Translations under genes and position numbers: made by a program
Assembly (NCBI GenBank): GCA_963682055.1
Contig: OY821741.1
Span: forward strand, 13,583,197 to 13,647,196
Source of the DNA: Primula veris
Lineage: Eukaryota > Streptophyta > Magnoliopsida > Ericales > Primulaceae
Reading direction: 5' to 3'
Length of the DNA stretch: 64,000 nucleotides
Notes under the pieces: generated by a model
Seen by the model: the letters and a program-made list of their open reading frames with translations, nothing else
Databases searched by the model: none
Told to the model about the DNA's origin: nothing
In this document: positions 1 to 11,216 of the stretch, piece after piece
Layout of the letters: each line of letters opens with the position of its first letter
How positions within the stretch are numbered: the first letter of the stretch is position 1

Positions 1-25
1 TGGATGATCCTAACGGGCTACCCCC

Positions 26-1630
26 ATGCGTGACATCCAACACCAGATTGATTTTCTTCCAGGATCCCGATTACCGAATTTGCCGCACTATCGAATGAAT
101 CCAAAGGAGGGGCAGATTTTACAGGAGAAGATTGAGGAGTTGCTTAACTTAGGGCATATTCAGGAGAGTATGAGTCCATGCGCGGTTCCCGCGTTGCTTG
201 TTCCTAAGAAGGATGGATCATGGAGGATGTGCATGGATAGTCGGGCTATCAACAAGATAACAGTTCAATATCGATTTCCTATTCCAAGATTAGATGATAT
301 GCTTGACCAACTCTCAGGGTCAGTAATATTCTCAAAGATTGACTTAAAGAGTGGATATCATCAGATTCGTATTAAACCTGGCGACGAGTGGAAAACGGCT
401 TTCAAAACGAAAGAAGGGTTATACGAATGGTTAGTAATGCCTTTTGGTTTGTCTAATGCTCCTAGCACATTTATGCGCTTAATGAATCAGGTATTGAAAC
501 CTTTTCTGAGGCGGTTTGTCGTTGTGTATTTTGATGATATTCTGATTTATAGTCGTAATAGAGAGGAGCAAGAAAGTCACTTGCACGAAGTATTGGCAGT
601 TCTATTAAAGAATGAATTATTTGTGAATCTTAAAAAATGCACATTTATGATGGATAGAGTATTATTCTTGGGTTATGTGGTTAATGGTGAAGGGATTCAT
701 GTCGATGAGCAAAAAATAAAGGCTATTAAGGAATGGCCTACTCCTCGTTCTATTACTGAAGTACGTAGCTTTCAAGGTCTAGCAACCTTTTATAGGAGAT
801 TTATTCGAAACTTTAGTAGTATTACATCGCCTATAACAGATTGTCTAAAAAAAGGAAAGGGTTTTGAATGGACTGAAGCGGCGGCTAATAGTTTTGAGGA
901 AATTAAGCAAAAGTTGACTTGCGCCCCAATATTAGTTCTACTTGATTTCGAGAGGGTTTTTGAGGTTGAATGTGATGCTTGTGGTACTGGTATTGGCGGG
1001 GTTTTGTCACAGGAAGGGCGACCAGTGGCGTATTTTAGTGAAAAGTTCAACGAAGTTAAGCAGAAGTGGTCCACTTACGAACAAGAACTTTATGCAGTCT
1101 TTCGGGCATTAAAGATGTGGGAACATTATTTGCTACCAAGAGAGTTTGTGTTATATTCTGACCATCAGTCCCTAATTTATTTCAAAAGTCAACGAGATTT
1201 GAAAAATAAGATGCATGTGCGTTGGGCTGGATATTTTGGGCAATTTAATTACGTTATCAAACATCGTTCTGGGGTTTCTAATCGAGTTGCGGATGCACTA
1301 AGTAGACGTGGGACATTACTGGTTATTGTAAGTACCGAGGTGGTTGGATTCGAATTCTTAAAAGAATTGTATGAAGAAGATGAGGATTTCAGGGACACAT
1401 GGGAGAAGCACTTAACTGGACAGTCACTAGGGGAATATCTTATTCAGGATGGGTACTTGTTTAAAGGTACGCGATTATGCATCCCTCGAACATCCCTACG
1501 AGAAAAATTAATGCGGGAATTACATGCTGGCGGGCTAGGAGGCCATTTAGGGCGAGACAAAACTATTAGTCTCCTGGAAGAACGATATTATTGGCCACAA
1601 CTAAAACGAGATACAAGCAGATTTGTGTGA
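26..1630 (+). pseudogene. Ty3/Gypsy pol: reverse transcriptase, RNase H, integrase zinc finger
   Basis: This 534-codon frame copies element RNA into DNA. The RT domain fills about residues 1-250, with the catalytic YFDDILIYS motif near residues 168-176. RNase H follows, with [11 protein letters not shown], the YSDHQSL segment and ADALSRR at its end. The tail has the start of the integrase HHCC zinc finger (HAGGLGGH). The frame stops at TGA 1628-1630, just before the two cysteines of that finger. The next frame continues in the same phase, so one nonsense change, possibly CGA to TGA by cytosine deamination, is the simplest explanation. The true start lies upstream of the window. Confidence 0.92.
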
Positions 1631-1684
1631 AAATGTGTTATTTGTCAGACATATAAAGGACATGGGCAGAATACAGGTTTATAT

Positions 1685-2665
1685 ATGCCTTTACCTATTC
1701 CAGAGCAGTCTTGGGAGGACTTATCTATGGACTTTGTGTTGGGTCTACCGCGAACTCAGCGAGGCCTAGACTCGATATTTGTAGTAGTTGACAGATTTTC
1801 CAAGATGTCACATTTTATTCCTTGTCGGAGCACTAGCGACGCTTCACATGTGGCTAAACTATTTTTTTCAGAGATTGTTCGACTGCATGGCATTCCACGA
1901 TCAATTACTTCTGACCGGGAAATAAAGTTTCTGGCACATTTTTGGGGTACTTTGTGGAAAAAGTTTCATATAGAGCTTCGATTCAGCACAATGGCTCACC
2001 CTCAGACCGATGGACAAACAGAGGTGGTGAATAGGTCGCTAGGTAATCTTTTACGGTGTATTTGTGTCAAAAAACAGAAGCCGTGGGACCAGGCCTTAGC
2101 ACATACCGAGTTCGCTTATAATAGTGCGCCAAATAACTCCACAGGTGTGTCTCCTTTTTCTATTGTGTATCGAAAGGTTCCTGCATTGACGGTAGATTTG
2201 GCAAAAATACCGACGATTGAAAAGAAGAGTGTTGCCACGGAGCATATGGCTAAACAACACGTCGATGTTGTCGAAGAAGTAAAGAAACGGTTACAATTAT
2301 CAAATGCGAAATATAAGGTGAATGCGGATAAGCGTAGGCGGTTCAAGGAGTTTAAAGTAAGGGATATGGTCATGATATTTTTACGAAGAGAGCGGGGTGG
2401 TGGAAAGAAGAAGTTGGACCCGAAAAAGTATGGTCCTTTTCAGATCTTACAAAAGATAAATGATAACGCTTATGTCATCGACCTTCCTCCTCATATGAAG
2501 ATTTCAAAGACGTTTAATGTGGCTGACTTATACGAGTATCTGGCTGATGATGGAAAACCGATTTATTCTGATTACGACTCGGGGTCGAGTCGTTTTAAAG
2601 TAGAAGGGAATGATACGGATGAGCTTGAGCTTGAGGCAACGTTCGATAAGCAGTTGATGGAATAA
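1685..2665 (+). pseudogene. Ty3/Gypsy integrase core and C-terminal domain
   Basis: Continues pol in the same frame after the stop at 1628-1630. The finger cysteines (CVICQ) lie between that stop and the first ATG here, so this ATG is not a natural start. The rve core carries DFVLGLP, the aspartate of TSDRE and the glutamate of [11 protein letters not shown], which together form the DDE triad. A GPY/F-like module (KYGPFQIL) and [10 protein letters not shown] follow. No chromodomain is seen. The last codons overlap the predicted 3' LTR. Confidence 0.9.
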
Positions 2666-3029
2666 TAGCACTATTTTAGCGGGTCAAATTACGTTTCCAT
2701 ATTAGTTTCCTTTTCAGTTTAGGAGTATGTTTATTTAAGAGTTTGTTTCCTTTCTATCTTAGAATTTACTTTTAGGAATTTGTTTCCTTTTTATTTAGGA
2801 TTTTATATTTAAGTCTTATTCCTATTTGGGGATGGACTGGCTAGAACTCTATAAATAAGGCATTAGACCTTCATTATTATTCACTTCTGATATTAATAAA
2901 ACCTAAAAGAGTCTTTGCTTGTTGGCAACTCTCTTGTTTGTCGTCCGTTCGAGCGATAACTCGAGCAAATCCCGTTCGTGATTAACGAACATATTTTATA
3001 TTTCTTTAGTACGTTTCCGTTCTGCATCA
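2611..3029 (+). repeat. 3' LTR of the Ty3/Gypsy element
   Basis: A purine tract (AAAGTAGAAGGGAA, 2597-2610) directly precedes TGATAC, and the repeat ends GCATCA at 3029, where LINE coding sequence resumes. It carries a TATA-like CTATAAATA near 2850 and an AATAAA-like signal near 2897. The start is inferred; TGATGG at 2655 is an alternative. The partner LTR is outside the window, so the boundary cannot be confirmed by pairing. Confidence 0.65.
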
Positions 3030-3247
3030 CTTGTGGATTCCAATAGAAGTATCATGGTTAAAAAAGTGTGTGTAGCTTTGCCTACGATGATTATTTGGTA
3101 TATATGGAAGGCCATGTGTTCTAGAAAATTTGATAATAAAAAAAAGGAGGCAAATAACATCATAAAAGAAATCAAATCCCAAATTAAAGCTGCCTCTTTG
3201 AGGAAAAATAAATTTCCAAAAGGTTGGACTTGGAATAATTTAAATCT
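3030..3247 (+). pseudogene. LINE (non-LTR) pol fragment, left part
   Basis: Encodes a segment like the end of plant LINE reverse transcriptase ORFs, with the pattern PTMIIWYIWKAMCSRKFDNK, linking RT to a C-terminal RNase H. It starts exactly at the Gypsy LTR end and stops at the Copia insertion at 3248. The other half resumes at 10073. The last five bases, AATCT, are the target site duplicated by the Copia element. The frame shifts by one between the halves, so the LINE is already decayed. Confidence 0.75.
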
Positions 3248-3439
3248 TGTTGTAGGATATTATTGGACTCTTGGGCTTATATTTTTGGGCTCAAGTGGGC
3301 TTGTAACCCTACCCCTCTATCTATATAAAGAGGGTTAGGGGTCTTGTAGTTTATATTCATTCATAATAAAGACGATACTGTTCTTCCCTCTCTCTACTTC
3401 TGTCTCCCTAAATACGTAGCTAATAGTTGTATTACAACA
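3248..3439 (+). repeat. 5' LTR of the 3248-10072 Copia element
   Basis: A 192-bp LTR with terminal inverted TGTTGTA/TACAACA. It has a TATA-like CTATATAAAGAGGG near 3318 and an AATAAAG signal near 3365. The sequence after it (CGTTATCAACAATTTG) is in the primer-binding position and resembles the TATCA core of a tRNA-Met-primed site. Confidence 0.92.
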
Positions 3440-5150
3440 CGTTATCAACAATTTGCTCGCGGAGACTAAGATATATGACCGCGGATATTGGAGATTTTGG
3501 TTAAACGCACGAATATTGGGTATCTATAAACCTTGAGGTTTATCCGGGTTTAATTGAGTTATTACTATATCGACCTTCATCAAAATACGAGACTTACGGT
3601 ATACAAATATTTTTTCTACCCCTTACAAATAAAATATAAATTGCATGTCTGTGTAAATAATATTGGGCCGCACATGTATATTAGTATATTATTAGTGTTT
3701 ATCTAGTTAAATATGTTGAGCAGAAAGGTTTACTAGTTCTACTGCATATATAGTTGTTTAATTCATTCGTGTATTTGTTTGACCTAATGATACAATACAC
3801 ATGGAAAACTATTAATTGATTAAGCCCACTCATTGTTTGACCTAATGATACAATACACATGGAAAACTAGTAATTGATTAGGCCCACTCATACCTCACAT
3901 ACTAGTCTAGATTTTCAATCAAATCTTGAACAGTTGCATGTTAACTGTACCTACGTAATATTCCTTCGTATCATGCCTTACTTTCAAGAATCATGTGTAA
4001 ATCTGTTATGCTAAAACTGTAACTAACAATAACAGCATGGACTACGTTGAAACTCACTGAAATCGTGGACTGCTCATGTAATAATAGTGTAACTGAATAC
4101 TTATTTTATTGTAATTACATCATTCCTCCTTGTATTTAACCCTGAATACTTAACAGCACATGCGTTTGCCACGGTTTATGGGTAAAATTGGCATTACCAA
4201 ATAATTAAAGTTTACTTCCTTGCATGTTGTGGTGTAATATATGAATTACCATGATTATAATTTACACATAGCAATAGATAATAAAATATTTATTTAGATC
4301 TTGCTAGTGTAAATTTGGTAAATAATAATCTAGATTGCTAGCGTTAATTTGATTTTCTTATAAGGAAATATGTACTGCCAAGTTAGTTAATCGTGAAAGA
4401 TGTACAATCTAGATAATTGATCATTGTCATGTAATATTTATTTACTGCCATATACATATATGTACAACATGTAAATTTGCGAAATCATATATTTTCACAT
4501 TTAAGTTGGAAAAATTATGAACCTTCCCCAACTAGGCTCACCTATTTGGATACGATGTCTAGGAAAGATATAGGCGGAAGTCGATATCCTAATGAGGTCG
4601 GGTTTTAAGTGGCATTCGTGCCCTCCATCCTCACCGTCTTTCCTGGTCGTTTTTCAAGTAGAGCTACCGAAAGGGGCTGACTAAATAATAATTTCCCCGA
4701 GTGTGTTTATATAGTGATGTATGTTTCGCCGAATTGGTGTTTCAGTATCGACCCGTCGTTCGATCAATGAGAACCGATTCACATGAGAAACAAAACTAAT
4801 GTTTTCGAACCTGTCGTTTCGAAAAAAAAGTTTGTACTTGTGCAAACCATAAACATATAAACCAGTCGTTTTATATGATAAATAATCCAGAACTCCCAAC
4901 ACATGTTGGATGCCATCTATGATGAGAAAAAATCGTAAAACATACTTGCGAAATGATTGTTTAAACGTTGATTTTAATCCGCCACCACATGTTACTCACC
5001 CTGATGTGTGAAAATGTGATGCCCAAATTTTTTTTTGGATGCCATCTTTGATGAATAAAACACGAGTTTGTTGTTACCCTCGAGATGAATGCTAAGGCGT
5101 TGATTTTATTCCACCGCCACATTTAAGACGTGATGACGTCTATGGTGAAC

Positions 5151-5545
5151 AAATGTCTGAAATTGACATATTGGAGCTATCCTTCACCAAAATACTAGCT
5201 TGGAAATTGTATTCCATAAGCAGTATCGTGAATTTATATTCACCATGTTTCTTTATCACCCATCTGTTATTGGATAAGAAAATTGCCCCGCTGAGTAGTT
5301 TTAATCCTATTGGGTCAATGGCGAATTGTTTGCCTGATATTAATGCTCTTCGTGTACATTTTTTTTCCACGAATCGAGAACCGAGACAAGTATTATTTGT
5401 CTCGAACTGTCGTGATCCTGATGAATCGCCTAGCCAAGCGAGATTTTAGACAATCGTCAAAATCGAAAACTTGTGGCTGCAAGACAGTAATTGAAAAGAA
5501 CAATATGGCCCGTTGTCACAAAGCAAGAGATAATGCTCAATGAGG
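5151..5545 (+). pseudogene. Copia gag remnant
   Basis: The reading MSEIDILELSFTKILAW resembles the start of a plant Copia gag in which a short leader is followed by an LD-x-x-G-K-x-Y-x-x-W pattern. Similarity fades after about 80 codons. A basic stretch near 5440-5540 could be the end of gag, but no clear zinc knuckle survives. Stops and frame changes make it non-coding. The upstream 3440-5150 stretch is leader-like sequence with no recognisable gene. Confidence 0.45.
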
Positions 5546-6799
5546 CAACTCTATGGTATAAAGACAAAGGTCATGCACGGTTACTCCTTAAATAGTTCAA
5601 AACTATTACAAAGGTGAAAAAACCGATTCTAATGTGGTTAAAGATAACTGAAAGGAAACTCTTGAGACCCCCGGTTTTGTGGCTCAAATAAGTTTGGTAC
5701 CTTTCTCTATTGATTTTGATAAATCATTGAGCCATTTTTTCGCTCATCTGGATTATGTTTTTCCATTTGGATTATGAATTTTCCATTTGGACATACTTTT
5801 GGATTATGGTTTGCCTGTTTACGAAATTTCTTGAAATAATTTAAAGTGTTTTGAGCAAATTCATTTGACAAATGTGACCAAACTTTAAATTATGAAATTT
5901 TAGGCAATACTTGTGGGGTAGTTGATTTTTTTTTGAAAATAGTGGGTAACCGTGTACCACATAATTTCACCAACTACTTGCCTAAAAGAGTCCTTTGTGA
6001 CAATGATTCTGGACCTGTCATTCCAAATCAAAATCTTTGGTAAAAACCAAATTGATTTGTCAAATATGAGGTCTTATACTCATGTAGGTCCTGCCGTACC
6101 TTGTTGAGTTATAAAATATTCGAGAAAACCAGTGTTATCTGGTAATAGCTCATGAAAGAATTAAAATTTCTTTACATAAGCTCCATTCAATACGACCAAA
6201 AGCGTATTTTAGAGGAGTTGAAATGTCTTTCAAGTGGTTGCTACCACATTCTTTAAAGCATTTAAAGTTAGCTTATCATTTCGCCTGTCGTCGAATGATA
6301 AATGATTTAGATGCTAAGACATGATTGTCTGTACTATCATTCGCCTGTCGTCGATTGATAAGAGCATTTTGATATTGCGGCATTGACCGGATGAGATATT
6401 CCTGGGTCAAAAGACGATGGTTGATTTATAATCGCATTGCATTTGGATTCTCTTTGAGGATATATTTCGTGATTAATCCAAAATTAATGCCACTAATGCT
6501 CATTTTGAAAGACTAATATGTGTAAAGATCACGAAATGAACTCGTAGAATTCTTGTAAAGAATTGAATGAGTTATTGTGGACTTATCCGACCATAAGACG
6601 GACAATAAATATAAATGGTTATGGTTGATGCATCGACAATATGGTCACATTTTACTGTTATCCACATAAATGCAGCACTTCCCAAACTCTTAGCCTTATC
6701 ATTAAGTTGATGGCTCATGATCCGGATTATCCTGAAAAGTATAGTCGACTTGATAATACCAAAGAGTAAGAATCAAAATTTCGATTTGAATTACTTGAG

Positions 6800-7560
6800 T
6801 TTGGAAATTGAAACTGAACATCCTGTCGATTATGTTCAAACCCAAATGGACTCACGGAAAGTTTGATGATGCGACTGCAAATGATTGCATGCACTTCTTG
6901 GTCTTGCGCACCAAGATTTATATTTCCGTGTGGGGTTATGCTATTTTGCTGCATAGGTCCGTTATGAGGCCCATAGACACTCAAACACCATATGCGTACC
7001 AGCTAGTTACTGGTTATGAGCCAGAAGTCTCATATTAACGCGTGTTTAGAGTGATTAATTAATATTTTGATTGAGCCACTCTAGCGTTCAAAATATGGAC
7101 CTCTGAAGGGAATATAAGTCAATTATGAATCTCATGCCTATCATTTGATAGAGTAACCTTGGCAAGCGATCTCTTTACCGCATGATATGCGAAAGTGACA
7201 TCGCTAAGACTATTCTCCCCGTCGTTAGGGGGAGATTTGTACGTTACAGTTGATAAGGAATGACGTGAAATAATGTGGCATAACCCACTCAGTCTTAGCT
7301 TGATCCCCAAAACTGCACTTAGTGATAAGTAAGTGCATAGACTCCCTCAAGTCTAACTAAATTCCAGACGCATTTAATGACTTTATGAGATGTCACGAGA
7401 TCATTTATACCTGCTGCAAAATGCTTGCAAGGATAGACGTCCCTGTCGGATGCCGTGTTCCTATCGTAACACGTTGCTTTGACCGAACCCGTAAAGCAAA
7501 AGACACTGCCATCGGCCGTCAGTCTGTCGTCCTTCCCAAGATACGAGGAAGTTGACCGGT
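6800..7560 (+). pseudogene. Copia integrase C-terminal remnant
   Basis: A readable piece near 6990-7036 gives YQLVTGYEPEVS, typical of the integrase end in plant Copia elements, where a P-x-x-L-x-x-G-x-E-P-x-V-S pattern precedes the post-integrase region. Further downstream, readings such as SLGGD (about 7220) and ARIDVPVG-like (about 7430) follow in the expected order but in different frames. The HHCC and catalytic core upstream, 5546-6800, are not recognisable. Confidence 0.6.
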
Positions 7561-7959
7561 TCTTAATTCGTTCAGCCCCAAAGGTGGTGAACTGAAACTC
7601 GTTTGTCGCACGAGATTATAAAGGATCAAGGAGATGTGTGATTTCCTCCTCATCCTAAGAATCTCGAAATATCTATCGATCATGATATCTTAGACGATAT
7701 TAAAGCGAAACGAGACTGTCATTGATTACTTGTTCATATATTCAGTGGCGACTGATAATATGAGCAAATTATAACAGAGAACCATGTACCGTTGCCTGAA
7801 GTTAACGGAGAATAGACTGGACTAATGGAAACTTGTAATCCAAGTAGACTCCTTAGCGAAAGTGTGTTCGGACCTGTAGCTCCAACACCACCAATGTTAA
7901 ACGAGTTCGTTTATTTGGTTATTCGTAAGGAAGAGTGATGAGAATAATGAGATTGTAGA

Positions 7960-8480
7960 ATGCTCGCCTAGTAGCGCAAGGCTTCTCTCACACCTTGGAA
8001 TTGATTACAAGATGGAATTTCTTCGTAATGGACATTATAACAGTCCCCTACTTTACCAGTTTAGTAGTTTCTGAAAAACTGAGTATGCAGCCATGAATGT
8101 GGTCACGGTTTTATCTCTATGCGGATTTATACAAAGAGATATAGATGAAGGTACCTGTGTGACTTCATATGCTTTAATCAAGTAATTCCTGACCCCGAAA
8201 CACGATCTCAATTAAATGAGACGTTCACTATATGGATTAATATAATCCGAGCGGATGTGGTATACCCGCCTAAGTGAGTACTTGATTAGCTTGGGATACT
8301 TGAACAAGTATTATGCCCTTGCGTGTTTTATTACGCGATCCATTTTTGGATTTGCCTTCGAGATGAAGGATCTTGGGAAGAAACGGTAGTGACTTGGCCT
8401 GATGATCGAGTCCCGTAAAGATTGAATCTAAGTGCATGATTCAGACTACACCTAGAAGGTGTTATGACGTTTTAGTCATC
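7960..8480 (+). pseudogene. Copia reverse transcriptase remnant
   Basis: Scattered frames show RLVAQGFS (about 7965), VMDIIT, SLVVSEKL and MKVP, then FEMKDLGK (about 8360) and LGLMIES (about 8397). These match the order of Copia RT blocks. The YVDD catalytic segment expected just before FEMKDLGK is not present, and several frameshifts and stops intervene. No active enzyme can come from this copy. Confidence 0.7.
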
Positions 8481-8819
8481 ATGACGCTAAGTCGTCAGAT
8501 TCTCCCATGATCGTTCGATCACTAGACATTGATATAGACTCAGTCCGTCCCTGATGAGACGATGAAGAGATATTGAACCATCATGTTCATATCTAAGTAC
8601 AATAAGCGCATCATTGTACTTGGTCTAATGTACTAGGACGAACATCTTGTATGTTGTGAATGGTATAGCTTGACATAACATTGCGCTAACACGCTGCCAT
8701 CGAAATAACATAAAAGACATTTTCCCATTACCTTAAGGTAACTGTGGATGAGGGCTTGTCTTATCCCATTTTGCGTCATCGAGTGTACCTACCCCCTTTG
8801 GTACTCGAATTAACGCAAC

Positions 8820-9120
8820 CCTTTTTCGGTTATACCGATGCTCGTTACTTATCAGACCCGCATAAGGGATATTCCTAACATGGTATGTATTTGCCATTAG
8901 GAATAAGGCGATATCTTGGAGGTCTTGGAATGACTCCAAACGAATCACTTATGAAGCTCGTATTAGCCATATTTGAATTACATATGCTCTGTCTCACGAT
9001 CCAGATAAAACACTTGTCTTATTTGAGGAAAACTTGTTGTTATCGATCAAGAGAGACATGACTAGATTATGCTATTTAGCATTTCTTGCCGAAATAAATC
9101 TTCACATATGAAGTTTAAGA
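8820..9120 (+). pseudogene. Copia RNase H remnant
   Basis: Readings DARYLSDPHK-like, AISWRSW and HDPDKTL appear in the order expected for the Copia RNase H domain that follows RT. The domain is interrupted by stops, and its end is lost in the repeat-rich 3' region that follows. Confidence 0.55.
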
Positions 9121-9360
9121 GCATCTTGTCGAATGCTCGTTCTATTTCACGTTAGATTTTCTTGCATCTAGTCGTGTGCAAGTAAATGAAGCATCTAGTC
9201 GAATGCTCGTACTCTTTCTTGGAATATGAAATCATTGCATCCTGTCGTGTGAACGTGAGGGGGAGCATCCATGTGAATGCTTATTGCAGTAATTACTACT
9301 TACTCGAAATCCTCGCACCCTGTCGTGTGCAAGTGAGGGGGAGCATCTAGTCGCATGCCC
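9120..9360 (+). repeat. Short hairpin-like tandem repeats in the Copia 3' region
   Basis: Two alternating motifs recur at about 70-bp spacing. One has the form GCATCTAGTCGAATGC (about 9121, 9189, 9261, 9340) and the other TTGCATCTAGTCGTGTGCAA (about 9162, 9234, 9305). Each has complementary ends (GCAT/ATGC, TTGCA/TGCAA) around a TAGTCG-like loop. They lie between RNase H and the polypurine tract, so they would be in the 3' part of the element RNA. Confidence 0.7.
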
Positions 9361-9800
9361 GTGTACTCTTTTTGTCCTTAGACCAAGGTTTTTTTCCCAC
9401 TGGGTTTTCCTTGGCAAGGTTTTTAGCTAGACACGTTCCCATCATATCTCATTTTAGATTGCCGAAATTAGGGGGAGTATCCTGTTGTATACTTCTTACC
9501 ACTCTGTACTCTTTTGTCCTTCGACTAGAGGTTTTTTCCACTGGGTTTACTCTAGCAAGGTTTTGATGAGGCACCTGTTTTGTGGTTGATCCCTACTACT
9601 ACCATTGTTGCACTCTTTTTCCTTCGATCAGAGATTTTCCCATTGGGTTTGCTCTGGCAAGGTTTTGATGAGGCACACTATTTTGTGGTTAGTTACTTAC
9701 ATGATATTTCGGCCTATATCATTCGGCTACACAGTTTCTCCTAGGTACCGGTTTTGTCCCACACTGGGTTTTCCGTCCCTAAGGTTTTTATGTGTTTAGC
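9361..9800 (+). repeat. Four copies of a stem-loop motif before the 3' LTR
   Basis: Four copies carry CTCTTT...CC, a variable stem arm, TTTT-CCCACTGGGTTT, the matching arm and then CAAGGTTTT. Arms are CCAAGG/CCTTGG (9383-9388, 9409-9414), CTAGAG/CTCTAG (9525-9530, 9550-9555) and CAGAG/CTCTG (9629-9633, 9652-9656). A fourth, weaker copy lies at about 9741-9785. The arms change together, which supports selection for base pairing at some time. Confidence 0.8.
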
Positions 9801-9857
9801 ACTGCGAATGAACTCGACTCAGATCGACTGCATGAAGACGAAGAATTGAAGACGTCC

Positions 9858-10072
9858 AAAGGGGGAGTGTTGTAGGATATTATTGGACTCTTGGGCTTAT
9901 ACTTTATGGGCTCAAGTGGGCTTGTAACCCTACCACTCTATCTATATAAAGAGGGTTAGGGGTCTTGTAGTTTACATTCATTCAGATATTCATTCATAAT
10001 AAAGACGATACTGTTCTTCCCTCTCTCTATTTCTGTCTCCCTAAATATGTAGCTAATAGTTGTATTACAACA
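9858..10072 (+). repeat. Polypurine tract and 3' LTR of the 3248-10072 Copia element
   Basis: The purine run AAAGGGGGAG (9858-9867) abuts the 205-bp LTR 9868-10072, which pairs with 3248-3439. It carries a 12-base partial duplication near 9982 that the 5' LTR lacks. The TSD AATCT follows at 10073-10077. Confidence 0.92.
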
Positions 10073-10919
10073 AATCTATTAATTTAGCAAATAATCACGG
10101 AGTAAAATTTGTGAAATGGATTAATCCTCCTAGTGGCTACATGAAGCTTAATACTGATGGCAGTTTTAAAGAGTTAACTAAAGAAAGTGGGGTAGGAGGA
10201 TTACTAAGAGATCAATTTGGGGCTTTTGTTTTAGGGCTTTATAAAAAAGTTGTAAGCTCTTCGAGCCTAGAAGCAGAGGCAATAGATGTTCTTTTTTTCT
10301 TAGAGGTGATAAAAATGGATCATCTTATTATTGAAAGTGATTAAATTCAATTGATTAATATCCTAAATAAAAGATCGAAACCCTCTTGGAGATTATTGCC
10401 TATTATTCTTCAAATAAAAAATATAACAAGCAAAGGTACTTATCTCTTTAATTATATCGAGAGGGAATCAAATTCTAGAGCAGATCTGTTAACACATCAA
10501 GCAGTCTCAATAGATATGAAAATCTCAGAGAGGATACGCGATTTCTCGCCATTTCTAAGTGCTAATATAGAGTTAGAGGCTAAAGACGTGCCTTATATCC
10601 GTTTCCGATGACGATTTATTTTCAGTTTTGGAGGAGGCGGTGGGAGAAGGTAGAGAGAGATAGTCTCTTCATTTTCAGAAAGTTCAACAGGGTTGTAATG
10701 ATAGTGAAGACGTGGCACTCAGACAGGTGTATCAGTTGTAGTACTTTCAATTCAGTCCGCAAGTTCTATTTTATTTCTTTCAAGTGTAATTTGTTTTTAA
10801 TTTGGACATTTTGGTCCGGCCTTTTTATTACTTTGGCACTTTGTGGGGTTTTTTATCCTCGTTTTATCTTCAATTAATAAAATGAGGGTATTTCCCACCA
10901 AATTATATAAAAAAAAAAA
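10073..10919 (+). pseudogene. LINE C-terminal RNase H and 3' end with poly(A)
   Basis: Resumes the LINE after the Copia insertion. The frame reads WINPPSGYMKLNTDGSF and ESGVGGLLRD, the pattern of the RNase H domain (RVT_3) at the end of plant LINE pol. A TAA at 10342-10344 breaks it; the same frame then continues to 10611 (ERESNSRADLLTHQA). An AATAAAATGAGGG segment near 10876 and an A-run at 10909-10918 mark the LINE 3' terminus. The 5' end is not in the window. Confidence 0.82.
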
Positions 10920-11110
10920 GATGCTTAAATTACTCATGACTATATAATTCCAAATCACATTAAGTTTTCACTGCAGACTATACCATTATCCCAAAACTTA
11001 ATCTTATGGATATGTTTTCGGATAAAGTGGAACATATATGGTATAACAAAACGTCGGAGGAGATAATATTAAGTTGGGATCTAGGGTTGTTTACATGTTT
11101 ATTTATTTTT
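10920..11110. other. Host sequence after the LINE, like COQ2 intron 6
   Basis: No gene is visible. The first bases, AGATGCTTAAATTACTCATG (about 10918-10937), match intron 6 of the COQ2-type gene near 36404 at 19 of 20 positions. This suggests that the LINE landed in a duplicated piece of that intron. Similarity fades afterwards. Confidence 0.4.
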
Positions 11111-11216
11111 TGTTAGGTCCGAAGTACAAGGTTCTTGTAACATTTTTGTTTGTCACCATATTGTCAAAAATAGACCGAATTTACTTATATTAAACTCTAA
11201 TTATGTAAACAGTTAA

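Larger units (their letters stand above)
1..3029 (+). mobile_element. Ty3/Gypsy LTR retrotransposon, 3' part
   Basis: The window opens inside pol of a Ty3/Gypsy element and runs through reverse transcriptase, RNase H, integrase and the 3' LTR. The 5' LTR and gag lie outside the window. The domain order RT-RNase H-integrase is diagnostic for Ty3/Gypsy. No chromodomain is visible after the integrase, and pol appears to run into the 3' LTR, which recalls the CRM-type chromovirus side; the lineage is inferred. The element lies inside LINE sequence that resumes directly after 3029. It is defective, because pol carries an in-frame stop. Confidence 0.9.
3248..10072 (+). mobile_element. Degenerate Ty1/Copia element inserted in the LINE
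   Basis: Two short LTRs (3248-3439 and 9868-10072) bound this element. Both begin TGTTGTA and end TACAACA, and the direct repeat AATCT flanks the pair at 3243-3247 and 10073-10077. Internal sequence shows scattered gag, integrase, RT and RNase H remnants in the Copia order, with many stops and frameshifts. The LTRs differ at only a few positions plus one 12-base insertion, so the insertion looks younger than the coding decay. Confidence 0.9.

Noticed and set aside
6278..6362. Two copies of ATCATT-CGCCTGTCGTCG-AATGATA as a regulatory hairpin
   Set aside because: Only two copies, with no compensatory change, inside a decayed pol region, so chance duplication is likely.
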